A stretch of 64,000 nucleotides of DNA from Paracoccaceae bacterium (GTDB taxonomy: Bacteria > Pseudomonadota > Alphaproteobacteria > Rhodobacterales > Rhodobacteraceae): positions 1 through 64,000 of the forward strand of contig JAPOXR010000003.1 of the NCBI GenBank assembly GCA_026706985.1. The letters run 5' to 3'. The position numbers and the translations under genes are program-made. Position 1 is the stretch's first letter. Every line of letters begins with the position of its first letter. The notes under the pieces were generated by a model. That model was not told the DNA's origin. It searched no databases and was given only the letters and a program-made list of their open reading frames with translations. Shown here piece by piece: positions 46,777 to 55,536 of this stretch.

Positions 46777-48009
46777 TTAAAAGCTGTAGCTGAGATTGAT
46801 AGCGACATAATCATCCTGGGAAATCGGCCCGGTCTGCGGATCAACCGGATCGGTATCGAGGAATTTGAACAGTTCCAGATTCAATTGTGCTGAATCCGAT
46901 AATCTCTTGTCGAATTCCAACAGCAGAGTCTGCGTGCTGTAGTCCAGATCATCGATCAGGGCGGCGGAGAACGTAGTGTCGTCAACATCGTTGAGTGCAT
47001 ATCGTGCGGCATAGAACATGTCATTCTGCAACGGTGTCGTCGCCTTTTCACGGCGGTCGTCCTGATTCCACTCGGCATAGAGCGTCAGATCAGCACTGGT
47101 TTCAAGAACGCTGTAGAATGAGTATTCACCACCGACAACAAAAGCTGAATGGGATGTTCCATCCCCACTGAATCCTCTGCGCCTGATCAGTTCCGCCTTG
47201 CCTAGAAAAGCATCCTGAACAAATTGCAATTCAAGTCCGGTCTGCCGGATTAGGTTGTATTGTTGCTTCAGCGGAAAGTCCGGCAAAAGGGCCGGTTCAC
47301 GACTGGTGCCCTTGAAATAGCTGATGCCAAAATCAAGCGGTCCGACGGTGTGCCCGTATCTGGCAGCGAGATCGATGTTCCGCTTTCCCCGTGAAGTCTC
47401 ATAGGTGATTCCACCGCTGTCGGAACGCACCGGGACACCGAGGCGACCGGCCTCGCCGGGAAAAGTCCGAACTCTGTGATAGGGCAGAACAAACAGATCA
47501 AGAATGCCCCAGTCACCGTTCAAAGTGCCATGGATCATGGGCTGACCGAGTTTTTGCTCGCCTCCCGGGTGTCCGGCGAGGTCCGTCTGGTTTATGATAT
47601 TCACGGGATTGTTTGATTCAGCGACACCCCAGAACACTTGGTCTATCCCGAGCCGGAGCTCCCAGGCACTGTCGCCAATCGAGCCGAATTGAAGAAAGTA
47701 GGCCTCCTGGATATCGATAAGCCGGCGCTTCTCATCGGCATTGTCGATTCGAAAATACGGCGTAAAGGTAAAACTGCCCTGCGGGAACTCGATATAGACA
47801 GTGGGTTTGGCAGTAGCGGAAAAATCACTGCTATGCTGCCCTTCGCGTTTCGGCGAATTCAGAAAAACCCTACCTTCAAGGCTGATTGTACCCCATTGTT
47901 CAATTGTCCAGTCGCCGATCGCATCCGCATGCCCGTCGACAACTCCGCCAGCGGCCAATACCGCGGTAATGAACTGCAAACAGCAGCGCCGGGCCACTGC
48001 CGGGATCAC
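46777..48009 (-). CDS. Outer-membrane beta-barrel protein (DUF1302-like)
   Basis: 410 residues. A signal-like N-terminus (CCLQFITAVLAAGGVVDGHA) is followed by a chain of alternating amphipathic strands and a C-terminal YVAINLSYSF, whose last Phe is the standard signal for outer-membrane assembly. Segments such as AYFLQFGSIGDSAWELRLGIDQVFWGVAESNNPVNIINQTDL resemble DUF1302 proteins, which occur with MMPL transporters and LolA-like or DUF1329 proteins. Start and stop overlap the LolA-like gene by four bases. It probably forms the outer-membrane exit or insertion site of the system. Confidence 0.78.
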   Translation of the reverse strand: MIPAVARRCCLQFITAVLAAGGVVDGHADAIGDWTIEQWGTISLEGRVFLNSPKREGQHSSDFSATAKPTVYIEFPQGSFTFTPYFRIDNADEKRRLIDIQEAYFLQFGSIGDSAWELRLGIDQVFWGVAESNNPVNIINQTDLAGHPGGEQKLGQPMIHGTLNGDWGILDLFVLPYHRVRTFPGEAGRLGVPVRSDSGGITYETSRGKRNIDLAARYGHTVGPLDFGISYFKGTSREPALLPDFPLKQQYNLIRQTGLELQFVQDAFLGKAELIRRRGFSGDGTSHSAFVVGGEYSFYSVLETSADLTLYAEWNQDDRREKATTPLQNDMFYAARYALNDVDDTTFSAALIDDLDYSTQTLLLEFDKRLSDSAQLNLELFKFLDTDPVDPQTGPISQDDYVAINLSYSF

Positions 48010-48917
48010 CGGATCCGACGCAGGCCGGTCTGCGAGAACTCCTGTTTGTTCAATCTGGCCCCAAAATCATAGTTCTCCCACACCAGTTCCGTCGATTTGC
48101 CCGTGACATGGTTAACCATGTTCGATTGACCCGGTCGCCAGAATTTGCCGCGGTGTTGTTTGAAATCGCCATTGGTCAGCGTTTTGAGATGGGAGTTCTT
48201 TCGATCGTAATACTCGATCTTCCAAATCCGCAATTCGTCTGTGTCCCGCCAAACCAACTGCCTGGAATAGCCGGATCCCTTTTGGGTCGGTCTCAATTCA
48301 TTCACGGTGCAGCTCATGCTTCCACATGGCTCATCCCGCAGCCAGGTATAGGTGAATTTTTTAACCTCCGACCTTCCCAGATCCTCATAGGCGAATTCGC
48401 TTCCGACAAAAGACCCCGAGCGGTTGGAAGAGCTTATGCGCTTCACTCTTTTCAGAGCCGGAAGATACAGCCACAAATCGTCGGCTTGATCCCTGCGGCC
48501 ATGAATCAACATCGCTGTGCCTTTCACATCGCGTGGATTGTCAAAAATGAACAGTGATTTGTCACCATCGCCTTTGACTTCCAAAACCTTGATTCTGAGG
48601 TTGCGCTTATGCTCCTGACCCTGCTTGTTACGGAGCAGCATTGTCAAATCAGCAGTGAAATTCTCAAATCCATCGTCTGCGGCATATGCGTCTCTTGCGA
48701 TCTGCATACCTTTCTCGGCCGCGGACTGCGCACCCGCCTCCGCGATGAAAAAAATTCCTGTCAAGACGAGCAGGCCTGCCGAAAGCATGGTTGGCCACAC
48801 CCGGTGAATTCCAGCTGCTGAAGCGACGGATCCGCGTATGCTGCAAGCGGTGCCGGAACCCGAAAACGAAACTTTTTTCTGCCACATGACGCGCTTTGTT
48901 TCAGATCTTGTCTGCAT
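48006..48917 (-). CDS. LolA-like outer-membrane lipoprotein-sorting family protein
   Basis: 303 residues. A long N-terminal region ends in a hydrophobic segment (PTMLSAGLLVLTGIFFIAEAGA) that serves as signal or anchor, and then a LolA-like beta-fold begins. Family motifs are DLTMLLRNKQGQEHKRNLRIK, FDNPRDVKGTAMLIH, DDLWLYLPALKRVKRI and FVGSEFAYEDL. LolA-like proteins of this branch (PF17131) are encoded with MMPL transporters and are thought to ferry lipids across the periplasm. The ATG at 48917 has GAGGA seven bases upstream. First gene of the six-gene set. Confidence 0.85.
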   Translation of the reverse strand: MQTRSETKRVMWQKKVSFSGSGTACSIRGSVASAAGIHRVWPTMLSAGLLVLTGIFFIAEAGAQSAAEKGMQIARDAYAADDGFENFTADLTMLLRNKQGQEHKRNLRIKVLEVKGDGDKSLFIFDNPRDVKGTAMLIHGRRDQADDLWLYLPALKRVKRISSSNRSGSFVGSEFAYEDLGRSEVKKFTYTWLRDEPCGSMSCTVNELRPTQKGSGYSRQLVWRDTDELRIWKIEYYDRKNSHLKTLTNGDFKQHRGKFWRPGQSNMVNHVTGKSTELVWENYDFGARLNKQEFSQTGLRRIR

Positions 48918-48941
48918 AGCAATATCCTCGGCGACAGGATT

Positions 48942-48970
48942 TTGTTAGTAGATACAACGCATTTTGTCAA
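48942..48970 (-). promoter_or_regulatory. Candidate promoter of the terpenoid synthesis/export operon
   Basis: On the minus strand a consensus -35 TTGACA (48970-48965) is followed after 17 bases by TAACAA (48947-48942), 24 bases upstream of the first ATG. A 13-bp palindrome covers the -35 (next entry). No other promoter-like pair was noticed in the short gaps of this operon. Confidence 0.5.
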
Positions 48971-48973
48971 AAT
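48961..48973. promoter_or_regulatory. Palindrome over the -35 box, candidate operator
   Basis: ATTTTG and CAAAAT are separated by one base and lie directly on the TTGACA box. A repressor bound here would block RNA polymerase. It is AT-rich in a GC-rich region, so partly expected by composition of the promoter. Confidence 0.4.
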
Positions 48974-49269
48974 TGGCAGCTCGGGTGCCGTACCGTCAAT
49001 ACTGTGGCGTCTGACTTTCCGGGGCCACGACACGGTGCCGGGCATCATCTTGGGGCGCCTACCGGCCGCCTTCGGACGCCGGGTGCGGTGAAGCCCGGAC
49101 TCGGGTCCTCCTGGCCCGGCACGCAGTTTTCAATAGAAATTCATACGGATAGCCGGAAACCAATTAGGAAACTCTGAACGCTGCAGCCCTGCCAGAATTG
49201 TCACTGCCGGGTGAATACTCTCCGATAGTGCCGAAGCAAAATGCCCCAGTCTCCGAGGCTGACGGATTG

Positions 49270-49293
49270 ATCAGGTGGGCATGCCCACCTGAT
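49270..49293. repeat. 24-bp perfect palindrome
   Basis: The half-site ATCAGGTGGGCA is followed immediately by its exact reverse complement. TTTT and then a run of G follow on the plus strand. No gene on either strand ends just before it, so a terminator role is not obvious. It could be a dimer-binding site or the stem of an RNA hairpin with a CATG loop. Confidence 0.7.
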
Positions 49294-49493
49294 TTTGGGG
49301 GTTCCCTCTTTTCTGCGAGGCCTCGTTTCTCTCGCGAAAACCCTGTGTCCTGGTATATTTGATCAGGTACAGTCGGCAAATCATTGGTTTGCCGATGAAG
49401 CGGCCCGGATTCTGCCGGAAAGTCAAAGGGCGGAAGCGGTCAGATAACGACAGCAGGCTGAATCGGATTGTTTGCCGATAGTTTTGCCATCCA

Positions 49494-49514
49494 GGCACAT
49501 GGCACATGGCACAT
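49494..49514 (+). repeat. Three tandem copies of GGCACAT
   Basis: Exact 7-bp repeat, three times, continuing with GG. Likely slippage. It could vary in copy number but lies outside any gene, 50 bases beyond the tRNA-Thr 3' end. Confidence 0.85.
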
Positions 49515-49564
49515 GGTTTCCAGAACGAAATTGGCAGATACGTCATTGATTTTAAGCAACGTTT

Positions 49565-49640
49565 TGGTGCCCCCAGAGAGACTCGAACTCCCGACCTCCT
49601 GATTACAAATCAGATGCTCTACCAGCTGAGCTATAGGGGC
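49565..49640 (-). tRNA. tRNA-Thr (anticodon UGU)
   Basis: A 76-base cloverleaf on the minus strand. The acceptor stem GCCCCTA pairs with TGGGGGC (one G-U), the D arm is AGCTCAGCTGGTAGAGC, and the anticodon stem TCTGA/TCAGG holds the loop TTTGTAA (anticodon TGT). The T arm has GGGAGTTCGAGTCTC, and CCA is encoded at 49565-49567. Confidence 0.96.
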
Positions 49641-49855
49641 ACACACCGGAATTACGATAGAGTGGATACCTTTCGCAACATTCGTTTCTGCCTGCCGCCG
49701 CATTGTCAGTTCAGGAGTATTTTGCCGCAACTCCATTTCCATTTGGGCCGCAGATTTTCGGCGTGGGAAATTCAATTTTGCGCCACGGATCGGAGGAACA
49801 ATCCATGTCGTCTCATGTTTTGCCGGCACAACTGATCAATGCCGTGCCGAAGAAA

Positions 49856-51511
49856 TCAGCGATTTGTCCTTGCCAGCAACAGGACACCGCAAATACCGAC
49901 CAGCGTCACGAGCAGAGCCGCTGGTGATGCCGCCGAGATATCCTCCAAAGACGCATGTTCATAAACCTGTGTGGCAAGTGTGTTGAAGTTGAACGGCCTC
50001 AGGAGCAGCGTTGCCGGTAGTTCTTTCACGCAATCGACAAAGACCAACAACAAGGCCGTCAGCAGTGATCCCTTGATCAGCGGCAGATAGACACGGAAAA
50101 ACGCTCCTCCCGGTGAGCTTCCGAGCGAATGTGCCGTTGCCCGAAGTGAGGATGGGACGCGACCCATCGCCGTATCCGCGGCACCATGGGCAATGGCAAA
50201 AAATCTGATCGAAAGTGCCAGTATGATGATTGCCGCTGTCCCCGAAAGGAACAGTCCCGGATCAACCCCGGTAATCCGCAAACTCAGATCGGCAAGCGCA
50301 TTGTCCAGGAAAGCGACCGGGATCAGGAGACCTAATCCTAGGACGGCGCCGGGAACCGCATAGCCGATCGTGGTGACCGGTGCCAATCGGCGTAATGCCC
50401 GGGAACTGGATATACGCGCCGAATAGGTCAGGACCACTGCCGCGGAAAGCGTCAGGAATGCCGCCGACCCGCCGGTGAGTAACGTGTTGCTCAGCGCATC
50501 CAGAAGCTTGTCTGTCGTCCAGTGTGGGGTGGCGGCAATCGCATGCGGAATGATAACACCGACCGGAAGTGCAAATCCGAGCGAAAACGGCACCGCGCAG
50601 GCCAGAAATGCCATTGTCCCGCCTATGGCGCTCAGCGGCTTTCGCTTTGCCGCCGATTCGGGCCTCCGGGCCGCTGCAAACCGCATACGGCTGCGGTTGC
50701 GCCGTTCAAGAAACACCAGGACAAGCATGAGTGCCAATACGGCAAGTGCCAACTGGGCTGCGCCACCGATATTTCTTGTTTCCAACCAGATTGAAAATAT
50801 TCCGGTGCTCAGAGTCTGCACCGCGAAATATTCGACCACACCGAAATCGCTGACGGTCTCCATCATGACGAGCGCGATACCGACAGCAAGGCTGGGACGG
50901 ATCATCGGCAGTCCGACCCGCAGAAACCGGTTGAGCGGGCCTGAACCGAGCGTGCCGGCAACATCCTGAACAATCATGGATTGCTCGCGGAAGGCGATCC
51001 GCGCCAACAGGTAGACATAGGGATAGGTTGCCGCCGTCAGCACCAGCGTGGCACCGCCGAAGGAGCGGATTTCAGGAAAAAAATATTGTGTGGCGTTGTT
51101 CCATCCAACCAGGGAACGCAGCAATGTCTGGAACGGGCCGGCATATTCAAAAAAATCGACCAATGCATAGGCACCGATATAGGCGGGAACGGCCAGTGGC
51201 ATAAACAATGCCCACTCAAATATACGCCGCATGGGAAATTCGAACACGGTCACAAGCCATGCGGTCACAGCGCCGGTCAGTCCGGCCATTGCGCCGACCA
51301 TCAAGGCAAGGCCTATGCTGTTGGAAAAATAGCGGGGCAACACTGTGGCGGTGAGATGGGACCAGATGTTTTCACTGGGAATGAAAGACAGGGCAACCAC
51401 CGTGGCAACAGGCAGGAGGACAATCAGTGCAACCACCAGTGCAACTGCCTTTGCCGCCCATGTCCAACCCGCGGATCCAGTTGTGACAATGTCGTCGGAT
51501 TGCTCTGGCAT
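49856..51511 (-). CDS. Iron(III)-type ABC transporter permease (FbpB-like, two fused domains)
   Basis: About 551 residues containing two binding-protein-dependent permease domains in tandem (roughly 1-270 and 300-550), about twelve helices in all. EAA-type loops are visible at VQDVAGTLGSGPLNRFLRVGLP and LRATAHSLGSSPGGAFFRVYLPL. This architecture is that of FbpB/SfuB permeases for ferric iron; thiamine permease ThiP is the main alternative. ATG 51511 is chosen because the 48 upstream codons are low-complexity and unlike the family. The binding protein and ATPase genes are not adjacent. Confidence 0.87.
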   Translation of the reverse strand: MPEQSDDIVTTGSAGWTWAAKAVALVVALIVLLPVATVVALSFIPSENIWSHLTATVLPRYFSNSIGLALMVGAMAGLTGAVTAWLVTVFEFPMRRIFEWALFMPLAVPAYIGAYALVDFFEYAGPFQTLLRSLVGWNNATQYFFPEIRSFGGATLVLTAATYPYVYLLARIAFREQSMIVQDVAGTLGSGPLNRFLRVGLPMIRPSLAVGIALVMMETVSDFGVVEYFAVQTLSTGIFSIWLETRNIGGAAQLALAVLALMLVLVFLERRNRSRMRFAAARRPESAAKRKPLSAIGGTMAFLACAVPFSLGFALPVGVIIPHAIAATPHWTTDKLLDALSNTLLTGGSAAFLTLSAAVVLTYSARISSSRALRRLAPVTTIGYAVPGAVLGLGLLIPVAFLDNALADLSLRITGVDPGLFLSGTAAIIILALSIRFFAIAHGAADTAMGRVPSSLRATAHSLGSSPGGAFFRVYLPLIKGSLLTALLLVFVDCVKELPATLLLRPFNFNTLATQVYEHASLEDISAASPAALLVTLVGICGVLLLARTNR

Positions 51512-51618
51512 GGCGAGGGCCTTAAGTGAGTCGACAGCAGGCGTCCATGAACCTGTCTGCCGTAAATGCATACTCCGCCAGGGGATGTGCCGTCCGCTGA
51601 CACTTATGGGAGGGGGAT

Positions 51619-51831
51619 TTGCACTGGCTGATACTGACCGGGACCGCCTTGGCATCCGCCGGGCTGGTTATGATAATATACTGCCTGGCAGTGGTATTCC
51701 GCATCAGGAAGAAAAGCAGCGATGACAATGAGTTACGGAAAAATCTTGCGCCGCTTGTCAAATTGAATCTCGCCGCTGTGATGCTGGCCCTCTTCGGTGT
51801 CATGGTGGCGCTGGTCGGGATATTGGTTTAA
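51619..51831 (+). CDS. Small two-helix membrane protein
   Basis: A 70-residue protein starting at TTG with a strong GGGAGGGGGA ribosome site. Two hydrophobic helices (LILTGTALASAGLVMIIYC and the final LNLAAVMLALFGVMVALVGI) flank a charged cytoplasmic loop (RIRKKSSDDNELRK). I recognise no named family, though short proteins with this layout are common in alphaproteobacteria. Its stop overlaps the convergent hydrolase gene by four bases. It lies divergent from the iron permease gene. Confidence 0.6.
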   Translation: MHWLILTGTALASAGLVMIIYCLAVVFRIRKKSSDDNELRKNLAPLVKLNLAAVMLALFGVMVALVGILV

Positions 51832-52622
51832 TTCCTGTGAATATCCAGAATTGATGTCACTTCATGTTCGATCAAGCGCAGGCATTGTTCATCTGAGAAC
51901 CTGTGATCGGCACCCTTCACGAGGGTGAGCCGGATGTCGGCTCCGCTGACATGGTTCAGCAATTTCACCGCGATTGCCGGGTCGACATCGGTATCCGAGG
52001 TGCCCTGCAGCAGCCGCACCGGGAAAGGCAGCCGCAGCGGTCGCTCGAACACGGAGTGCCGCCGCCCGTCATGCAACAGCCTTTGAGTCAGAATATAGGG
52101 CCCGTCATCATAATCAGACTGCAGTTGGATAAATCCGGCAGCTGATATTTCACGCAATTGATCCTCGGTCAGAAGCCTGTGCTCGAATTCGGCCGTGAAG
52201 TCGGGGGCAGTGGCAATGCCGACAAAACCGGCAATCCGCTCCGGGCACCGTTTCGCGAGCAACAGCGCTATCCAACCTCCCATCGACGATCCGACCAGTA
52301 TCTGCGGCCCTTCGGTCAACTCGGCGATGATGTCCTCCGCATCGCTCAGCCAGTCTCCAATACACCCATCCCGGAAGAGCCCGGACGACTCGCCGTGCCC
52401 GGTATAATCAAAACGCAGAAAGGCCTGGCTCCGCCGCCGCGCCCATCCCTGCAGATGCATCGCTTTCGTACCAGTCATGTCGGACATGAATCCGCCCAGA
52501 AAGACAATGCCCGGACCGCGTCCCGGGGATCGGCAAAAGGCAATCCGCCGCCCATGACTGAGCTCCTGAACTCCGGTTTTCAATATTCCGCTCCGAATTC
52601 GCACACCGCAATTTGGCGGCAT
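51828..52622 (-). CDS. Alpha/beta hydrolase, ABHD10-like
   Basis: 264-residue serine hydrolase. The oxyanion region is VFLGGFMSDMTGTKA and an FDYTGHGES strand follows. The nucleophile elbow is VGSSMGGW with the catalytic Ser. The acid Asp is in LQGTSDTDVD and the His is in GADHRFSD. The combination GGFMSD, DYTGHG and GSSMGGW is typical of ABHD10 and its bacterial relatives, which act as thioesterases or esterases. Substrate unknown. The first 20 residues may be non-coding, as no clear ribosome site selects the start. Confidence 0.85.
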   Translation of the reverse strand: MPPNCGVRIRSGILKTGVQELSHGRRIAFCRSPGRGPGIVFLGGFMSDMTGTKAMHLQGWARRRSQAFLRFDYTGHGESSGLFRDGCIGDWLSDAEDIIAELTEGPQILVGSSMGGWIALLLAKRCPERIAGFVGIATAPDFTAEFEHRLLTEDQLREISAAGFIQLQSDYDDGPYILTQRLLHDGRRHSVFERPLRLPFPVRLLQGTSDTDVDPAIAVKLLNHVSGADIRLTLVKGADHRFSDEQCLRLIEHEVTSILDIHRN

Positions 52623-52727
52623 CCCGTATCATTCACAACCAATTAAGTTGACAAATTGTGGCAATGGATGCATTTCGGCAGCCCCGCAACCGGGCGTTCC
52701 GTGGGCGCCGAAACGCAGAGGACCGGC

Positions 52728-54698
52728 ATGAGTTCCACTATTTCCCTGACATTTCCGGATGGTGCCGAAAGGCAGTATGCAAAGGGCGTGACCGCGGCCG
52801 AGATTGCGGCCGATATTTCCACCTCGCTCGCCAAGCGCGCGATTTCAGCGGCTTTTGATGACCGTCATTGGGATCTGCAATGGCCGATCGAACGGGACGG
52901 GCGCATCGGAATCCACACTATGCAGGATGAGACGCCGGCGCTTGAGCTGATCCGTCATAGTCTGGCACACATCATGGCAAGTGCGGTTCAGGAATTATGG
53001 CCGGATACGAAGGTGACGATCGGGCCGGTGATCCGGCATGGCTGGTATTACGATTTTGACCGTGACCAGCCCTTCACACCTGAGGATCTGAAGGTGATTG
53101 AAGTCAGGATGCGGCAAATCATAAACCGGCGGGAACGCGTCTCAAGCGAAGTCTGGCCACGCGACCGCGTGATCGATTTTTACCGGAATGCCGGTGAGCC
53201 GTTCAAAATTGAATTGGTTGAAGCCATCCCCGGGGACCAGCCGATCCGCATGTATTGGCATGGCGACTGGCAGGATTTGTGCCGCGGTCCGCATCTGCAG
53301 CATACCGGTCAGGTTCCGGCAGATGCGTTTTCGCTGCAGAGTGTGGCCGGTGCCTATTGGCGCGGTGACTCGCGGAACAAGATGCTGCAGCGGATTTACG
53401 GCATTGCGTTTCGGAGAAAGCAGGACCTTCAGCAGCATGTGCGGATGATTGAGGAAGCCCAACGCCGCGATCACCGGCGCATAGGTGTCGAGATGCAGCT
53501 GTTTCATTTTCAGGAAGAAGCGCCTGGCATGGCCTTTTGGCATCCGAACGGATGGACCGTCTATAAGCTTCTGAAGGAATATATGTCGCGCCGTCAGCAG
53601 CAGAACGGATATGTTGAAGTGAACACGCCCCTGGTGGTTGACCGCACGCTTTGGGAGGCGTCCGGGCATTGGGAAAAGTTCCAGGAGCATATGTTTCTTG
53701 TGGATGTGGAGGCGGAACGCGGGGAAGGCGCCCGAATTAATGCCCTGAAACCCATGAACTGTCCGTGCCACGTGCAGATTTATAACCGCGGTCAAAGAAG
53801 CTACCGTGAATTGCCCCTGCGCATGGCCGAATTCGGATCCTGCAACCGGTTTGAACCCTCCGGTGCGTTGCATGGGCTGATGCGGGTTCGGGGGTTTGTG
53901 CAGGATGACGCACATATTTTTTGCAAGGAATCACAGATCGAATCTGAGACCGCATCCTTCATCAGGATGCTTTCGACGATTTATGCCGATCTGGGGTTCG
54001 AATCTTTCCGGGTTAAATTCGCTGATCGCCCGCAACAGCGTGCTGGGTCAGATTCGGTTTGGGACCGGGCCGAACACGCGCTGCAGTCGGCGACCGAAGC
54101 CGCGGGTTGTGAATTTGAGTTGAATCCGGGTGAAGGGGCATTTTATGGTCCAAAGCTTGAATTTGTCCTCACCGATGCCATTGGCAGGGATTGGCAGTGC
54201 GGCACATTACAGGTCGATTTCGTGCTCCCCGAGCGGCTTGATGCGAATTATGTCGGCAGCGATGGTGAGAAGCACCGGCCGGTTATCCTGCACCGTGCGA
54301 TACTTGGCAGTTTTGAGAGGTTTATCGGCATTCTCATTGAGAACCATGCCGGCCGTCTCCCCTTTTGGCTGACTCCACGTCAGGTTGTTGTGGCAACCAT
54401 CGTCTCCGCTGCCGATGGCTATGCGCAGGAGGTCACTCGGGCGTTGCTGGCCGCGGGAATCCGGGCCGAAGCCGATTGCCGCAATGAGAAGATCAACTAC
54501 AAGGTCCGCGAACATTCACTTGCCAAGGTGCCGGTTGTGATCGCGCTGGGTGAGCGGGAAGTGCGCGAAGGCACGGTAAGTGTCCGCCGTCTGGGTGAAA
54601 AACAACTGCAGACAGCGCCACTCATCGACGTCCTGTCCGGGCTTAAGGTTGAATCGCTGCCGCCGGACCTGCGGCGTTCCGGAACAGCTCCGTATTGA
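52728..54698 (+). CDS. thrS: Threonyl-tRNA synthetase
   Basis: Class II synthetase of about 656 residues. It has an N-terminal TGS domain ([21 protein letters not shown]) and the editing domain with [13 protein letters not shown]. The catalytic core has NCPCHVQIY (zinc Cys), motif 2 [26 protein letters not shown] (two arginines) and motif 3 [16 protein letters not shown]. The C-terminal anticodon-binding domain ends the chain. ATG 52728 follows an AGAGGA site; the 24 upstream codons are not conserved. A TTGACA at 52648 may be the -35. The cognate tRNA-Thr lies 3 kb upstream on the other strand. Confidence 0.96.
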   Translation: MSSTISLTFPDGAERQYAKGVTAAEIAADISTSLAKRAISAAFDDRHWDLQWPIERDGRIGIHTMQDETPALELIRHSLAHIMASAVQELWPDTKVTIGPVIRHGWYYDFDRDQPFTPEDLKVIEVRMRQIINRRERVSSEVWPRDRVIDFYRNAGEPFKIELVEAIPGDQPIRMYWHGDWQDLCRGPHLQHTGQVPADAFSLQSVAGAYWRGDSRNKMLQRIYGIAFRRKQDLQQHVRMIEEAQRRDHRRIGVEMQLFHFQEEAPGMAFWHPNGWTVYKLLKEYMSRRQQQNGYVEVNTPLVVDRTLWEASGHWEKFQEHMFLVDVEAERGEGARINALKPMNCPCHVQIYNRGQRSYRELPLRMAEFGSCNRFEPSGALHGLMRVRGFVQDDAHIFCKESQIESETASFIRMLSTIYADLGFESFRVKFADRPQQRAGSDSVWDRAEHALQSATEAAGCEFELNPGEGAFYGPKLEFVLTDAIGRDWQCGTLQVDFVLPERLDANYVGSDGEKHRPVILHRAILGSFERFIGILIENHAGRLPFWLTPRQVVVATIVSAADGYAQEVTRALLAAGIRAEADCRNEKINYKVREHSLAKVPVVIALGEREVREGTVSVRRLGEKQLQTAPLIDVLSGLKVESLPPDLRRSGTAPY

Positions 54699-54716
54699 CT
54701 GTGATTACGCCGCGCC

Positions 54717-54742
54717 GCCATTCCTGAAAATGGCATCCTTTT
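54717..54742 (+). terminator. Weak terminator-like hairpin after thrS
   Basis: GCCATT and AATGGC pair around a six-base loop, followed by ATCCTTTT. The stem is only 6 bp, so termination would be partial. It separates thrS from the independent infC promoter. Confidence 0.35.
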
Positions 54743-54893
54743 GAAATTTTCCACATTCCGGGGAAGGTGTCGATTGAGGCGGCTGTCGTCCACCCGAATT
54801 GAGCCTTCGACACTTGAAGGATCTCATCGGAACGCTTACCTCGAATCGCTGTGACTTTCCGGGGCATTCATGAATCATGACCGGTTCAATTCA

Positions 54894-54922
54894 TTGATAC
54901 ACATGCGGCCGCTTGGTATAGA
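54894..54922 (+). promoter_or_regulatory. Strong sigma-70-type promoter of infC
   Basis: TTGATA (54894-54899) and TATAGA (54917-54922) are separated by exactly 17 bases. This predicts a transcript start near 54930 and a leader of only about 28 bases before the proposed AUA start of infC. A ribosome site AAGGA at 54944-54948 falls inside this leader. Confidence 0.6.
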
Positions 54923-54957
54923 CGCATTGAAACCGCTATTGAAAAGGATCGAAGGAA

Positions 54958-55503
54958 ATAGCTCGCAGACCCTATAATGCGCCGGCGGTGCGGGATAATC
55001 GCCCGCGTGCGAATGAGCGCATCACCGTCCCGGAAGTGCTGGTTATCGGCTCGGACGGTAAAAAACTCGGTACAATGTCTCCTGAGGCAGGGAGCGAACT
55101 CGCAGCATCTGAAGGGCTGGATTTGGTTGAGATATCGCCGACAGCGGAGCCGCCGGTCTGTAAGATAACCGATCTTGGCAAGTTCAAATACAATATGCAG
55201 AAACGCGAAGCCTCGTCGCGTCGCAATCAGAAAAAGATTGAAACCAAGGAAGTGAAATTCCGCCCCAATACCGACACGCATGACTACCAGGTCAAGCTGC
55301 GCAATGTGGAGCGCTTCCTCGAAAACGGAGATCGCGTCAAGGTGACGATGCGGTTCCGTGGCCGCGAGATGGCTCATCAGGAAATCGGACGTGTCCTACT
55401 CGACCGGGTGGCGGATGACATCAGTGAAATCGGCAAGATCGAGACCATCCCGAAACTTGAGGGAAGGCAGATCTGCATGGTGATCGCACCGGCCAGAAAG
55501 TAG
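54958..55503 (+). CDS. infC: Translation initiation factor IF-3, apparently starting at AUA
   Basis: IF-3 selects the initiator tRNA and start codon on the 30S subunit and rejects non-canonical starts. The frame contains [58 protein letters not shown] and a C-terminal MVIAPARK, all standard. Homologous residues ([10 protein letters not shown]) continue upstream of the GTG at 54988 back to ATA 54958. Upstream of that, an in-frame TGA at 54940 and no ATG, GTG or TTG rule out other starts. A non-AUG start lets IF-3 limit its own synthesis, as the AUU of E. coli infC does. About 181 residues. The usual rpmI-rplT genes do not follow. Confidence 0.9.
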   Translation: MARRPYNAPAVRDNRPRANERITVPEVLVIGSDGKKLGTMSPEAGSELAASEGLDLVEISPTAEPPVCKITDLGKFKYNMQKREASSRRNQKKIETKEVKFRPNTDTHDYQVKLRNVERFLENGDRVKVTMRFRGREMAHQEIGRVLLDRVADDISEIGKIETIPKLEGRQICMVIAPARK

Positions 55504-55536
55504 TGCCCAGGCAACCCGCGGTATAGGCACGCTGCA

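Larger units (their letters stand above)
48974..49564. other. 591-bp region without a supported gene
   Basis: Lies between the candidate promoter of the terpenoid operon and tRNA-Thr. No reading frame has homology I recognise, and the longer ones are interrupted or run through the tRNA. It holds GC-rich dyads around 49050-49130, a 24-bp perfect palindrome at 49270-49293 and a short tandem repeat at 49494-49514. A non-coding RNA is possible but I have no direct evidence. Confidence 0.5.

Noticed and set aside
49270-49293. Palindrome as a factor-independent terminator
   Set aside because: No gene ends just upstream on either strand, and on the minus strand no T tract follows.
49494-49514. Start of a CRISPR or larger repeat array
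   Set aside because: Only three 7-bp units without spacers; consistent with slippage. No CRISPR array or cas gene was seen anywhere in the window.
49440-49829. 129-residue minus-strand frame containing PIAQLVEHLICNQEVGSSSLSGG
   Set aside because: That text is the usual spurious translation of a tRNA gene; here it is tRNA-Thr(UGU).
53142-53915. 257-residue antisense frame within thrS
   Set aside because: Mirror of the strongly conserved synthetase core; no independent evidence of coding.
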